DNA of 6,312 nt from Mogibacterium sp. (GTDB lineage: Bacteria > Bacillota > Clostridia > Peptostreptococcales > Anaerovoracaceae). The stretch is taken from positions 1 to 6,312 of the forward strand of contig JAFREV010000190.1 of the NCBI GenBank assembly GCA_017434685.1, in the 5' to 3' direction. This document shows, one piece after another, positions 5,717 to 6,312 of this stretch (within the stretch, counting starts at the first letter, position 1; every line of letters begins with the position of its first letter). The notes under the pieces were generated by a model. That model made no database searches. It was not told the origin of the DNA and saw only the letters and a list, made by a program, of their open reading frames with translations. A program made the translations under genes and the position numbers.

Positions 5717-6312
5717 TTAGAATTCCGTACCCTCCCGAAGCTGTTCCGCAAAGCTCCAAATGCTGCGCAGAGGCTCTGACATCTCTTTGCTGTTGCTTCG
5801 GATTATACAGACATCCCTCGACATGGATGTATCGGAGAAAGGTATCATCTTGATGTTGAATGTTTCGAGTATCGGAAGGCGCGGCATTATGGCAATACCC
5901 GCACCTGTTGCGACCGATGCCGCAATGGAACTGTACTCGTCCGCCTCGAAAACCGTGTTTGGAGTTATATCCGCTTTCTTGAATTTATCTTCCAACTGGT
6001 GATAGATTACCGTGTCGTGATTGATGGATATAAAGCTCTCGCCTGCGAGGTCGCCGAGCTGCACGGATGCTCTGTCTGCCAGAGGATGGTCCGACGGCAC
6101 TGCCAGGAAGAGCTCCTGACTGTATATCGGGAGATAATCTATCGAAGCGATGTCCGGTTTGTCCGTGACTCCCGCAATCAATAAATCCAGGCTTCCGTTT
6201 AACAGCTGCTCTATGAGTTCTCCGGCCATTCCCTGCTGGAATCTGAATCCTATCTGCTTGCTCCCCTGATGCTCATAAAACTTATTGACGAATTCCGGAA
6301 GCACGCTGAAAC
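5717..6312 (-). CDS. LysR-family transcriptional regulator, effector-binding domain only (N-terminus off window)
   Basis: The visible 197 residues are the C-terminal effector-binding (periplasmic-binding-protein-like) domain of a LysR-type regulator, a cytoplasmic DNA-binding protein. Counting from the first complete codon, the fragment starts FSVLPEFVNKFYEHQG, a typical opening of this domain. It then has GSLDLLIAGVTD at 39-50, ELFLAVPSDHPLA at 66-78, LAGESFI at 88-94 and VATGAGIAIMP at 133-143, all standard LysR landmarks. The family is usually about 290-300 residues, so roughly 95-100 residues, including the helix-turn-helix, lie beyond the right edge. A GTG at 6302-6304 is an internal Val, because the frame continues open upstream. 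It converges on citF and shares its terminator. The effector and target cannot be read from the sequence. Control of the citrate genes is possible, but LysR-type regulators more often control a divergently transcribed neighbour, here off the right edge. Confidence 0.93.
   Translation of the reverse strand, partial: FSVLPEFVNKFYEHQGSKQIGFRFQQGMAGELIEQLLNGSLDLLIAGVTDKPDIASIDYLPIYSQELFLAVPSDHPLADRASVQLGDLAGESFISINHDTVIYHQLEDKFKKADITPNTVFEADEYSSIAASVATGAGIAIMPRLPILETFNIKMIPFSDTSMSRDVCIIRSNSKEMSEPLRSIWSFAEQLREGTEF

Overview
The window carries five co-directional genes on the + strand, in the order aconitase, isocitrate dehydrogenase, citD, citE, citF. A strong hairpin terminator follows, and then the 3' part of a LysR-family regulator on the - strand. 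It looks like chromosomal central-metabolism DNA from an anaerobic bacterium, most likely a Clostridia-type Firmicute. That guess rests on the Aquifex-type aconitase, the eukaryote-like (type II) NADP isocitrate dehydrogenase, the ATP-independent citrate lyase, strong AGGAGG-type ribosome binding sites and a mid-range base composition. The species cannot be named from this sequence.

Layout. Positions 1-1559 hold an aconitase whose N-terminus lies off the left edge. A 79-bp gap leads to a complete NADP-type isocitrate dehydrogenase (1639-2847). A 78-bp gap follows, containing inverted repeats and a hairpin around the citD ribosome binding site. citD (2926-3222), citE (3219-4097) and citF (4101-5636) are tightly packed: citD and citE overlap by 4 bp and 3 bp separate citE from citF. 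A hairpin with A- and T-tracts (5656-5694) sits between the converging citF and LysR-type genes. The LysR-type gene (5717-6312, - strand) lacks its N-terminal DNA-binding part, which is off the right edge.

Function. CitD, CitE and CitF form the citrate lyase complex, which cleaves citrate to acetate and oxaloacetate. Aconitase and isocitrate dehydrogenase connect citrate to 2-oxoglutarate. If the five genes are co-transcribed, the locus controls a branch point at citrate: toward glutamate precursors and NADPH in one direction, or toward oxaloacetate and acetate in the other. Run in reverse, the same enzymes could take 2-oxoglutarate plus CO2 through isocitrate and citrate to oxaloacetate and acetate. 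The lyase maturation genes (citC, citX, citG) and any citrate transporter or citrate synthase are not in the window.

I see no mobile elements, CRISPR arrays, tRNAs or rRNAs, and no clearly novel system. The points most worth a second look are the gene grouping itself, the missing maturation genes, the structured gap before citD, and the acidic C-terminal tails on both large lyase subunits.
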